Source: Azohydromonas caseinilytica | Lineage (GTDB): Bacteria > Pseudomonadota > Gammaproteobacteria > Burkholderiales > Burkholderiaceae_C | Length of the DNA: 64,000 nucleotides | Direction of reading: 5' to 3' | Assembly (NCBI RefSeq): GCF_012927045.1 | Contig: NZ_JABBFW010000004.1 | Span: 186,001 to 250,000 of the forward strand | In this document: positions 45,904 through 53,606 of the stretch, in pieces | Numbering within the stretch: position 1 is the first letter of the stretch | Layout: the number at the start of each line of letters is the position of its first letter | Notes under the pieces: generated by a model | Told to the model about the DNA's origin: nothing | What the model saw: the letters and a program-made list of their open reading frames with translations, nothing else | Databases searched by the model: none | Position numbers and translations under genes: made by a program

Positions 45904-47361
45904 TTGCAGAGCCTGCTCCCCGTCCTGGCCGTCCTCGGCGGCGTGCTGATGCTGTTCGCCGGCACGATGCTGGTGCCGCTGGCCTTCGCCTTTTTCGGCG
46001 ACGACGCGGCGCTGTACGCCTACGACGGCGCCATCCTCGTCACCTTCTTCTGCGGCCTGGCGCTGCACCTGGTGGGCCGCCGCTCCAGCCGCGAGCTGCT
46101 GCCGCGCGACGGCTTCCTGCTGGTGAGCCTGGTGTGGGTGGTGCTGCCGGCCTTCGGCGCGCTGCCGCTGCTGTTCCACATCGACGGCCTCTCGTTCACC
46201 GACGCCTACTTCGAGGCCGTCTCGGGCCTGACCACCACCGGCGCCACCGTGCTCACCGGGCTGGAGAAGCTGCCGCTGTCCATCAACGTCTGGCGCTGCC
46301 TGATGGTGTTCATCGGCGGCATGGGCATCCTGGTGCTGGCGGTGGCGATCCTGCCCATGCTGGGCGTGGGCGGCTCGCAGCTGTTCAAGGCCGAGACGCC
46401 CGGCCCGATGAAGGACCAGAAGCTCACGCCGCGCATCGCCGAGACCGCGCGCGGGCTGTGGAGCGTGTACTTCGCGCTGGCGCTGGCCTGCTTCCTGGGC
46501 TACCGCCTCGCCGGCATGGGTTACGCAGACGCCTTCATGCACATGTGCACCACGGTGAGCCTGGGCGGCTTCGCCGCCTACGACGCCAGCTTCGGCGCCT
46601 TCGATTCGCCGGCCATCGAGACGGTGGCCATCGTCTTCATGCTGCTGGCGGGCATCAGCTTCCCGCTCTACTTCGTGGCCTGGCGCCGGCGCAACCCGTG
46701 GGTGGTGTGGCGCGACATGGAGGCGCGGCTGTACCTGTTCCTGATGGCGGCGGCGACGGTGGGGCTGACGCTGTTCCTGATGGCGCACCAGGTGTACCCG
46801 GACTTCGTGGAGGCGCTGCGCCACACCGCCTTCCACGTCGTCTCCATCGCCACCACCACCGGCTACGCCACCAAGGACTACGCGCAGTGGCCGCCCTTCG
46901 CGCCGCTGCTGCTGCTGTTCATGTCCTGCTTCACCTGCTGCGCGGGCTCCACCGGCGGCGGCATCAAGCTCATCCGCTCGCTGTTGCTGATGAAGAGCGC
47001 GCAGCGCGAGTTCAAGCGCATCGTGCACCCGCGCGCGGTGGCGCCGATCACGCTGGGCGGGGCGGTGGTGGACGCCAACGTGCTGCAGTCGGTGCTGGCC
47101 TTCATGCTGGTCTACGGCGCGGTGATGGTGGGTGCCACGCTGCTGCTGCTGTTCTCCGGGCTGGAGGCGGTGACGGCCTTCACGGCGGTGCTGTCCAGCC
47201 TCAACAACACCGGCCCCGGCCTGGGCACGGTCGGCCCGGCCGGCACCTTCCAGCCGCTCACCGACTTCCAGACCTGGGTCTGCACCGTCGCCATGCTGCT
47301 GGGGCGGCTGGAGCTGTTCTCCATCCTGGTGCTGTTCACGAGGTCGTTCTGGAGGAAGTGA
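45904..47361 (+). CDS. trkH: Trk potassium uptake channel TrkH (TTG start)
   Basis: A 485-residue inner-membrane potassium channel subunit with the four selectivity-filter loops: GLTTTGATVL, MHMCTTVSLGGF, SIATTTGYAT and SSLNNTGPGLGT. I place the start at TTG 45904, 13 bases after the trkA stop, because GCGAGG precedes it and the resulting length equals the family norm; no ATG gives a full first helix. It works with TrkA. Co-transcription with trkA is nearly certain from spacing. Confidence 0.93.
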   Translation: MQSLLPVLAVLGGVLMLFAGTMLVPLAFAFFGDDAALYAYDGAILVTFFCGLALHLVGRRSSRELLPRDGFLLVSLVWVVLPAFGALPLLFHIDGLSFTDAYFEAVSGLTTTGATVLTGLEKLPLSINVWRCLMVFIGGMGILVLAVAILPMLGVGGSQLFKAETPGPMKDQKLTPRIAETARGLWSVYFALALACFLGYRLAGMGYADAFMHMCTTVSLGGFAAYDASFGAFDSPAIETVAIVFMLLAGISFPLYFVAWRRRNPWVVWRDMEARLYLFLMAAATVGLTLFLMAHQVYPDFVEALRHTAFHVVSIATTTGYATKDYAQWPPFAPLLLLFMSCFTCCAGSTGGGIKLIRSLLLMKSAQREFKRIVHPRAVAPITLGGAVVDANVLQSVLAFMLVYGAVMVGATLLLLFSGLEAVTAFTAVLSSLNNTGPGLGTVGPAGTFQPLTDFQTWVCTVAMLLGRLELFSILVLFTRSFWRK

Positions 47362-47421
47362 GGCCGGCCGGGGCCGGCCCGACAGCCCGAAGGTGTCGCG
47401 CCGGCCTGGGCCTGAAGCGGC

Positions 47422-48369
47422 TCAGCGCCGCTGCGGCCGGGGGGCCGTTGCCCACCAGGTCGCCAGCACGATCAGCGAGCCGCCGCTCCACACCCGCCAG
47501 GTCAGCGCCTCGCCCAGCCACAGCAGCGCGAACAGCGCGCCGAACACGGGCTCGCAGCCCATGAGCATCGACACCCGCGAGGGGCTGGTGCGCACGGCGG
47601 CGTAGTTCTGCGCGAAGAACGCGAACACGGTGCAGAACAGCACCAGGAAGCCGACGCTGAACCAGAACATCGGGTCCGTCGGCAGCGGCGGCCAGGCGCC
47701 GCGCCGCAGCAGCAGCGCCAGCAGCAGCGCGCCGAGGGCCATCACGCCGGCCTGCAGCGCCGTCAGCGTCAGCGCGGGCAGGGCATGGCGCCCGGCCAGG
47801 CGCTTGGTCAGGCAGACCATGAGGGCCCGCAGCAGGGCCGCCAGCACCATCAGCCCGTCGCCCAGGCCGCCGGGCAGCGCGGCCGCGCCGCTGCCGCCGT
47901 CGGTCAGCAGCGCCGCGCCTAGCACCGACACCCCCGCGGCCCAGAACATGCGCGCCGGTGGCCGCTGCCCCAGCACCAGCCACTCCACCAGCGGCGTGAA
48001 GGCCACGCACAGGCTGATGAGGAAGGCGGCGTTGGTGGCCGTGGTCAGCGACACGCCGTAGGTCTCGCACACGAAGATCGCCAGCAGGTTGCCCCCCAGC
48101 AGCCCTCCGACCTGCAGTCCCTGGCGCCAATGGCCGCCCCACAGCGGCTTGAGCGCGGGCAGCAGCACCAGGAACGTCAGGCTGAAGCGCAGCGCCAGGA
48201 ATTCCGGCACCGGCATCTGCTGCGTGGCGAGCTTGGCCAGGGCGTAGCTGCTGCCCCAGATGGCGGCCACCATCAGCAGCATCAGCTCGCCGCTGCCCAT
48301 GCCGGCCCGCAGCCACGCGCCGCCCCCCGGGCGCCAGCCCTGCGCCGGGATACCGTCGTCGCGGGCCAT
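47422..48369 (-). CDS. EamA/DMT-family exporter
   Basis: A 315-residue membrane protein with ten predicted helices in two EamA repeats (WGSSYALAKLATQQMP near the N-terminus; RTSPSRVSMLMGCEPVFGAL in the second). Drug/metabolite transporters of this type export amino acids and small metabolites. It is the last gene of a three-gene operon with the 2-oxoglutarate dioxygenase (two bases apart) and the ArgG-like ligase, so the likely cargo is their product. An alternative start at 48300 (MGSGELMLL) would remove a hydrophilic 23-residue lead. Substrate is inferred from context only. Confidence 0.85.
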   Translation of the reverse strand: MARDDGIPAQGWRPGGGAWLRAGMGSGELMLLMVAAIWGSSYALAKLATQQMPVPEFLALRFSLTFLVLLPALKPLWGGHWRQGLQVGGLLGGNLLAIFVCETYGVSLTTATNAAFLISLCVAFTPLVEWLVLGQRPPARMFWAAGVSVLGAALLTDGGSGAAALPGGLGDGLMVLAALLRALMVCLTKRLAGRHALPALTLTALQAGVMALGALLLALLLRRGAWPPLPTDPMFWFSVGFLVLFCTVFAFFAQNYAAVRTSPSRVSMLMGCEPVFGALFALLWLGEALTWRVWSGGSLIVLATWWATAPRPQRR

Positions 48370-48371
48370 GC

Positions 48372-49154
48372 TCAACCCGCGTTCTTCGTGAAGGCCAGGA
48401 CGAGGACGTCGCGATAGGCCTCCAGGGCATCGGGGGCGGGCAGGACGGGCGTCACGCCATGCATGGTCCGGTTGTCGTCCAGCACCATGAAGTCCAGCGG
48501 CTCCACCAGCTTGCACACGAACAGCGGCTGGCCCTCGGCGTCGGTGATGGTGGATTCGCCGCCGCGCACGTTGTGGCGCCGCACCATCATGACCACGATG
48601 TAGTCCACGCCGTCACGGTGCAGGCCTTCCGGCGTGGGCTGGCCGGCCGTGTCGGACGAGGCGCGGATGCGGTAGGGGTGCAGCCGCACGTTCCAGCACT
48701 GGCGGGCGCCCTCGACCCGGTCCAGCACCCGGGCCAGGCTCATCAGCAGCTTCGTCAGCGACTCCTCCTGCACGAACTCCGGCTCCAGGGGATCGAACCA
48801 GCGCTGGATGCCGCCATTGAGCTTGTTGATGTAGCGCGGCTGCTCATAAGGGCCGTGGGGCAGCTGGCGCAGCTGGTCGGGGTACTGCAGCTCCAGCTCG
48901 CCGTAGCGGCGGAAGCGGTAGGTGCCGCCGTCGCCCATGTGGCGGTCCAGGGTCAGGCGGTTCCAGTAGTCGCCAAAGCGCGGCCACTCGCGCATGGGGA
49001 AGTCCAGCCACGCCGCCGTTTCCGGTCCCCGCATCAGGGCGTAGCGCTGGCGCTGGAGCTCCTCCACCAGGCGCATGTCGGAAGCATCCGGGCGCGGGCC
49101 GGTCTCGTTGCAGCGCAGGCTCGTGGGGCGCTCGATCAGGGCGGTGTCGTTCAT
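48372..49154 (-). CDS. 2-oxoglutarate/Fe(II) dioxygenase (2OG-Fe_dioxy, amino-acid hydroxylase type)
   Basis: A 260-residue enzyme of the 2OG-Fe dioxygenase family that includes free L-isoleucine hydroxylases (IDO/BsmA type). The iron triad is visible as His179-X-Asp181 (GLHRDGVDYI) and distal His232 (NRTMHGVTP); Arg248 is placed to bind the 2-oxoglutarate carboxylate. NVRGGESTI and the DFMVLDDNR turn are family features. It would hydroxylate an amino acid or derivative using O2 and 2-oxoglutarate. Its ATG overlaps the stop of the ArgG-like gene (ATGA) and the exporter follows two bases later, so all three should act in one pathway. The actual substrate is unknown. Confidence 0.83.
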   Translation of the reverse strand: MNDTALIERPTSLRCNETGPRPDASDMRLVEELQRQRYALMRGPETAAWLDFPMREWPRFGDYWNRLTLDRHMGDGGTYRFRRYGELELQYPDQLRQLPHGPYEQPRYINKLNGGIQRWFDPLEPEFVQEESLTKLLMSLARVLDRVEGARQCWNVRLHPYRIRASSDTAGQPTPEGLHRDGVDYIVVMMVRRHNVRGGESTITDAEGQPLFVCKLVEPLDFMVLDDNRTMHGVTPVLPAPDALEAYRDVLVLAFTKNAG

Positions 49155-50365
49155 GCGTAGATCTCCTGGGTGCTCGTCATGTCGTGGCTCAGGCGGGTAT
49201 GGGCGCGTTCACGGGCGACGCGCTTTTCCCAGCCGTCGCGGTCGCACAGGTACAGCGGCCTGTCGGCCCGGATGGAGCACACGTCGGCCGCGCCCGGGCG
49301 CAGCGTGTAGGCCACCGTGCCGGTGACATGGCGCGCCGTGCGGGCGATGAAGGCCTCGGCCGCGTCGCGCAAGTGGCCGAACCAGCGGCCCTCGATGGCT
49401 TCGCGCACCCACACCTGCTCCTGGCCCAGCTTCTCGCGCAGCAGCTCGGCGTCGAGCGTGGCGGTCTCCAGGTGCCGGTAGGCGTCCATCAGCACATGCG
49501 CCGCCGGCGCCTCGCGCACCTCCAGCACCTTCTCGCCGAAATCCAGGTGCTCCAGTCCGCAGTAGCGGCCGACGCCGAAGGCGCCCGCCAGCCGGTTGAG
49601 CCGGGCAATGAGCTCCTGCAGGGGCAGCCGCTCGTCGTTGAGCGCCACCGGCGTGCCGGCGTCGAAGCTCACGCGCAGCTCCCGGGGCAGCGCGCCGAGG
49701 TCGCGCGGCGCGGTCCACTCGTAAAGCGACTCCGGCACCCAGAAGGCCTCGGGATTTTCCAGGGCGCCGGATTCGAACTCACGGCACCACAGGTTGGCGT
49801 CGCCGCTGATGCCCCGGGCCTGGAAACGCGGCAGGCCGGCCTGGGACAGGATTTTGATTTTCTCGTCCCGTGTCATGGCCGAGAATTCATAGGGGGTGCC
49901 GTACCAGCCCTCGTAACCCAATTGCGCAATGGCGCCGTTGAGGCGACGCAAACTATTTTGCGACTGGTTGGCGGTATGGATGATGGCGTCGCAGCCCAGG
50001 CGGACGGCGGTTTCCACCGCGCACTGCGCCAGCATCGGGCGCGACAGCGACGAGCTGATGGGATAAATGCCCAGGTACCTGGCCTGGGCCCGGATGGCCG
50101 GCAGCACGGCCTGCTGCGCGAATTCCTCGCGCATGTCCACCAGCTCCAGCGTCGCGCCGAAGCGGGCCGCGATCTCCTGCAGGTCCTTCTGGTGCACGCC
50201 CTCGCCGACGTCCATGGCCAGCGCGGTGACGCGGCAGTTTCGCTCGGCCAGTTCCTTGAGCACGTAGCTGCTGTCCAGCCCGCCGCTGAACAGCGTCAGG
50301 ACATGGCGCGCGTGACGCGCCACCACATCCAGATCATCAAAACTACGAATTCTTCCGAATTTCAT
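49151..50365 (-). CDS. Argininosuccinate synthase-like ligase (divergent ArgG paralogue)
   Basis: A 404-residue PP-loop ATP pyrophosphatase of the argininosuccinate synthase fold. The PP-loop FSGGLDSS is at 26-33, with ISSSLSRPMLAQ and GISGDANLWCREFESG as family landmarks. However the substrate-binding stretch that in true ArgG reads ATGKGNDQVRFE is replaced by TANQSQNSLRRLN, so citrulline/aspartate specificity is probably lost. It should adenylate a ureido or carboxyl group and join an amine. It heads an operon with the 2OG dioxygenase and EamA exporter, facing a LysR gene, rather than lying with arginine genes. Product unknown; a housekeeping ArgG role is unlikely. No clear Shine-Dalgarno sequence. 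Confidence 0.8.
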   Translation of the reverse strand: MKFGRIRSFDDLDVVARHARHVLTLFSGGLDSSYVLKELAERNCRVTALAMDVGEGVHQKDLQEIAARFGATLELVDMREEFAQQAVLPAIRAQARYLGIYPISSSLSRPMLAQCAVETAVRLGCDAIIHTANQSQNSLRRLNGAIAQLGYEGWYGTPYEFSAMTRDEKIKILSQAGLPRFQARGISGDANLWCREFESGALENPEAFWVPESLYEWTAPRDLGALPRELRVSFDAGTPVALNDERLPLQELIARLNRLAGAFGVGRYCGLEHLDFGEKVLEVREAPAAHVLMDAYRHLETATLDAELLREKLGQEQVWVREAIEGRWFGHLRDAAEAFIARTARHVTGTVAYTLRPGAADVCSIRADRPLYLCDRDGWEKRVARERAHTRLSHDMTSTQEIYA

Positions 50366-50457
50366 GGAGTATCAATAAAGATTGGTTGCGGACGTAGAGA
50401 TATTAAGGATCGATGGAATAATGACTAGCCGTCGAGTCAGAACAACAGTGTTGCGCC
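50366..50457. promoter_or_regulatory. Divergent promoter region, ArgG-like operon and LysR gene
   Basis: This 92-bp gap is conspicuously AT-rich for the region and must hold both divergent promoters. An imperfect inverted repeat ATCAAT-AAAG-ATTGGT lies at 50371-50386, a candidate LysR site next to the ArgG-like start codon. TATTAA and AATAATG near 50400-50422 could serve as -10 elements; exact promoters are not resolved. Confidence 0.4.
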
Positions 50458-51375
50458 GTGGGAACAAATGCTTTCTTGAAAATCCTGCCTGAAATGGTGA
50501 CCTTCTTGCGGGTGGCTGAATTGGGGAGTTTCTCGGCGGCCGCCAGCGAACTCGGCATGACGCCGTCGGCGGCCAGCCGGCAGGTGACGCGGCTGGAAAA
50601 GGAGCTCGGCGTGCAGCTGATGCAGCGCACCACGCGGCAGCTGCGTCTGTCGGAGCCGGGCATCGAGGCGTTCGCGCATTGCCGCGACCTGGTGGCGGCG
50701 GCCCAGGCCACGATGCAGGTGGCGCAGCAGTTCGTGAACGAGCCGCGCGGCCAGGTGCGGGTCAGCGCGCCCAAGGCCTTCGCGCGCCACGTGCTGCATC
50801 CGCTGCTGATGGCCTTCCTGGAGCGCTATCCGAACGTGGACATCCAGCTCATCGTGGCCGATCGCGACATCGACCCCATCCGCGAGGGCGTGGACCTGGT
50901 GGTGCGGCTGACCAGCGACCCGCCGCAGGGGCTGGTGGCGCGTCCGCTGACGGCGGTGCGGCAGCTGCTGTGCGCCGCGCCGCGCTACCTGAAGGAAAAG
51001 GGCGCCATCGGGCATCCGCGCGACCTGCTGGCGCACAGCTGCCTGTACCTGGGCGAGCAGGAGCGCGACAACCGCTGGCGCTTCTGCAAGGGCGACGAGG
51101 TGGTGGACGTGATCGTGCAGGGCCGCTACGTCGCCAACCACAGCGAGATCCGGCTGGACGCCGTGCTCGGCGGCCTGGGCGTGGGCTGCGTGCCGGACTT
51201 CGTGGCCCGCGACGCGCTGGACGGGGGCCTGATCGTGCCCGTGCTCGGCGACTGGGCGTTCCAGGCCAACTACCACGGCCAGGCCTACCTGCTGTTCCCC
51301 TCGAACAGCTTCATGGTCTCCAAGTGCCGGGTCCTGATCGACCATCTGACCTCGGCCTTGCAGCGCAAGGATTGA
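50458..51375 (+). CDS. LysR-family regulator of the ArgG-like operon
   Basis: A LysR-type regulator of about 305 residues. The winged helix (FLRVAELGSFSAAASELGMT, then SAASRQVTRLEKELG) is followed by a substrate-binding-like effector domain of the CrgA/DsdC-like group. Divergent from the ArgG-like/dioxygenase/exporter operon, it is the likely controller. The start is uncertain: GTG 50458 fits usual N-terminal length, but ATG 50494 or TTG 50476 cannot be excluded, and no Shine-Dalgarno sequence stands out. The effector may be the pathway substrate. Confidence 0.87.
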   Translation: MGTNAFLKILPEMVTFLRVAELGSFSAAASELGMTPSAASRQVTRLEKELGVQLMQRTTRQLRLSEPGIEAFAHCRDLVAAAQATMQVAQQFVNEPRGQVRVSAPKAFARHVLHPLLMAFLERYPNVDIQLIVADRDIDPIREGVDLVVRLTSDPPQGLVARPLTAVRQLLCAAPRYLKEKGAIGHPRDLLAHSCLYLGEQERDNRWRFCKGDEVVDVIVQGRYVANHSEIRLDAVLGGLGVGCVPDFVARDALDGGLIVPVLGDWAFQANYHGQAYLLFPSNSFMVSKCRVLIDHLTSALQRKD

Positions 51376-51426
51376 GCGCCGGCCGCACCGGCGGCAGGCG
51401 CGGGCGGGCCCGAAGGCCGGGCCGGC

Positions 51427-52275
51427 TCAGCGCGCCATCGGCGGCGCCTCGGGCTCGGTCTCGCTCACGGCGGTCTGCGCCGCCGCCTGCTGGCTGGCCA
51501 CGCCCTTGACGGCGGTGGCGGCGAGCTGGTCGCCCTCGCGCCGCGCGCCGGCCAGCATCTCGCCCAGCCACTGCGTCAGCAGCGCGGTGTAGGCGCGCTG
51601 CGAGGCCTCGCTGGTCAGGCCGTGGTCGGCGCCGGCCAGGCAGCGGTAGGTCAGCGAGCGCGCCTGCAGGCAGGCCTCGCGGTAGCTGGTGATCACGGGG
51701 TGCGGCACGGTGTCGTCGTGCTCGGACTCGACGATGAGCACGTCGCCCTCGAAATCGGCGCAGGCGCGCAGCGCGCGGTTGTCCTCGGCCTTGATGAAGC
51801 TGCGCCGGTAGGCCTTGAGGTCCTGGTCCTTGTGCAGCTGCACCTTGGGCACTTCCCAGCCGGTGTCGATGTAGAGCGCGGGCACGCGCAGCGCCAGCCA
51901 GCGCACCTTGCGCAGCGTGGTCAGGATCGCCGCCAGGTAGCCGCCGTAGCTGCTGCCCACCACGGCGATGGCGTCGCGGTCCACGTGCGGATGGCGCGCG
52001 AGCTGGTCGTAGGCGGCCAGCACGTCGCGCAGGTTGCTCTTGCGCGAGACCGATTCGCGCTGCTCCCGGGTGTCGGCATGGCCGCGCAGGTCGAAGGTCA
52101 GGCACACGCAGCCCAGCGCCGCGATCTCGCGCGCGCGCGTGAGGTACTGCTCCTGGCTGCCGCCCCAGCCGTGCACGAACAGCACGCCGGGCATGGCCGT
52201 GCCGGGGGTGATGACGGTGCCCTCGATGCTCGCGTCATCGACGGCGATGGTCAGAGCTTGCTCGCGTGTGCTCAT
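51427..52275 (-). CDS. Alpha/beta hydrolase
   Basis: A 282-residue alpha/beta-hydrolase. The oxyanion region is FVHGWGGSQEQYL, the nucleophile elbow VGSSYGGY (second Ser), the acid likely in ESEHDDTVPH and the catalytic His in GADHGLTSE. It resembles dienelactone-hydrolase or acyl-peptidase-like enzymes without a clear specificity. GGAGG precedes the ATG. The DUF3182 gene ends 22 bases upstream, so the two form an operon; in Burkholderiales-type genomes such pairs suggest that a ligase product is hydrolysed or tailored. The C-terminal 40 residues are Ala/Glu/Thr-rich and probably disordered. Confidence 0.8.
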   Translation of the reverse strand: MSTREQALTIAVDDASIEGTVITPGTAMPGVLFVHGWGGSQEQYLTRAREIAALGCVCLTFDLRGHADTREQRESVSRKSNLRDVLAAYDQLARHPHVDRDAIAVVGSSYGGYLAAILTTLRKVRWLALRVPALYIDTGWEVPKVQLHKDQDLKAYRRSFIKAEDNRALRACADFEGDVLIVESEHDDTVPHPVITSYREACLQARSLTYRCLAGADHGLTSEASQRAYTALLTQWLGEMLAGARREGDQLAATAVKGVASQQAAAQTAVSETEPEAPPMAR

Positions 52276-52297
52276 GGTCCTCCAGGGAGTGTGTCGC

Positions 52298-53488
52298 TCA
52301 GGTTTCGTCGCTGTGCAGCAGGGCGTACTTGGTGATGGGGCCGACATGCTCGTCCACGCCCTGGTAGTACAGGACGGCACCCTCGGGCAGCTCCGCCGGC
52401 TCGCCATGCAGCTCCACGGTCGAGGCGCGCGCCGTCTCGCGCGCGGGGTCGTCGCACAGCGCCTGCAGCGCCGCCACCTCGGCGCCGCTGGCGCCGCCGA
52501 TGCGCCAGGACTGCTCCAGCACGCCGGCCAGCATCCGCCCGGCGGCGTCGCGGCCCTGCACCACGTCGTAGTTGGCGCGCGAGGCCAGGAAGCCCTCGAA
52601 GCAGTCGCAGGCCGCCTCGTGGTAGGTGCGCGCCAGCGCCACGGCGCGGCGCGCGCCGGCATCGTCCGCGGCCAGCTGCTCCAGCCGCTCGAAGCCGCCG
52701 CGCACCACCGTGAGCGTGGAGCCGCCGTAGACCTCCTGGCCTTGGCGATTGAGCGTGTTGCGCTGGGTGCCGAAGTAGCTCGCCACCAGTGTGCCCAGGC
52801 GCAGCAGCCCGATGCTGTACGTGTGCACCTCGTCGGCCAAGTTGCGCTCCAGCACCAGGCCGTGCCGGCTGAGCACGTCGGCCGGCAGCGCGTCCAGCTG
52901 GGCCGCCAGCTCGCGCGCGTCGCGCGCCACGGACTGCCCCGAGCCGCCGATGCCGCAGGCCAGCTTCAGCCGCACCGGCCCGTCCTGCAGCAGCTGCCGG
53001 CCGGCCTCGCGCGCGTCCTCCACGCTGAACACCGAGAAGCCCGGCAGCACGCTGTCGCGCACGCGCTGGCCGAAGCACTCGCTCCAGCCGGCAGGCGCGG
53101 GGGCATCGGGCCGAATCAGCGGATGCGTGATGACCTTGGTGGCGACGAAGGGCGCCGGCACCACGCCGCCAAACAGATCCTCCTCGCCGCAGACGCCCAG
53201 GCGCCGCGCCGCCTCCAGCGAAAAGATCGTTTCGTTGGGCACCACGTAGCCCAGCGCGCCGGAACTGGCGGCGGCATCGCCTTCGGCGAAATCACAGCCC
53301 ATCAGCGCCGCCAGCCGCCGGGCGATGCCGCGGTGCGAGGCCAGCTCGTGCTGGCGCGCGTCGGTGCGGCAGGGCACGAAGCTCAGCCGCTCGTGCGGCG
53401 TGATTGCCGGGCGCGCCCTGGCGGCCGGCTCTGCGAAGGGTGGATGCCGGCCACCGGCCGACGGGACGAGGACTGCTACGTTCACCAT
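52298..53488 (-). CDS. DUF3182 family ATP-grasp-like protein
   Basis: A 396-residue protein of the DUF3182 family. VRLKLACGIGGSGQSVA (around 175) resembles the ATP-binding loop of ATP-grasp ligases, and HGLVLERNLADEVHTYSIG the central acidic strand; GYVVPNETIF lies near residue 85. ATP-grasp enzymes join a carboxylate and an amine through an acyl-phosphate. The substrate is unknown. It is followed at 22 bases by the alpha/beta hydrolase. It lies beside the ArgG-like operon but is separated from it by the LysR gene, so a shared pathway is only a suggestion. Start at MVNVAVLVPS. Confidence 0.75.
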   Translation of the reverse strand: MVNVAVLVPSAGGRHPPFAEPAARARPAITPHERLSFVPCRTDARQHELASHRGIARRLAALMGCDFAEGDAAASSGALGYVVPNETIFSLEAARRLGVCGEEDLFGGVVPAPFVATKVITHPLIRPDAPAPAGWSECFGQRVRDSVLPGFSVFSVEDAREAGRQLLQDGPVRLKLACGIGGSGQSVARDARELAAQLDALPADVLSRHGLVLERNLADEVHTYSIGLLRLGTLVASYFGTQRNTLNRQGQEVYGGSTLTVVRGGFERLEQLAADDAGARRAVALARTYHEAACDCFEGFLASRANYDVVQGRDAAGRMLAGVLEQSWRIGGASGAEVAALQALCDDPARETARASTVELHGEPAELPEGAVLYYQGVDEHVGPITKYALLHSDET

Positions 53489-53606
53489 GGGGAACCCCGG
53501 ATCGGTCGGCGAAATTGCCGTATTCAGGGGATTGGCAAGGGCTGTGCCCGGGGCGCCTCGGCACAAGCCCGGGCCCCGGCCCGGCGGCCTGCCTTCGCCC
53601 AGCGCC

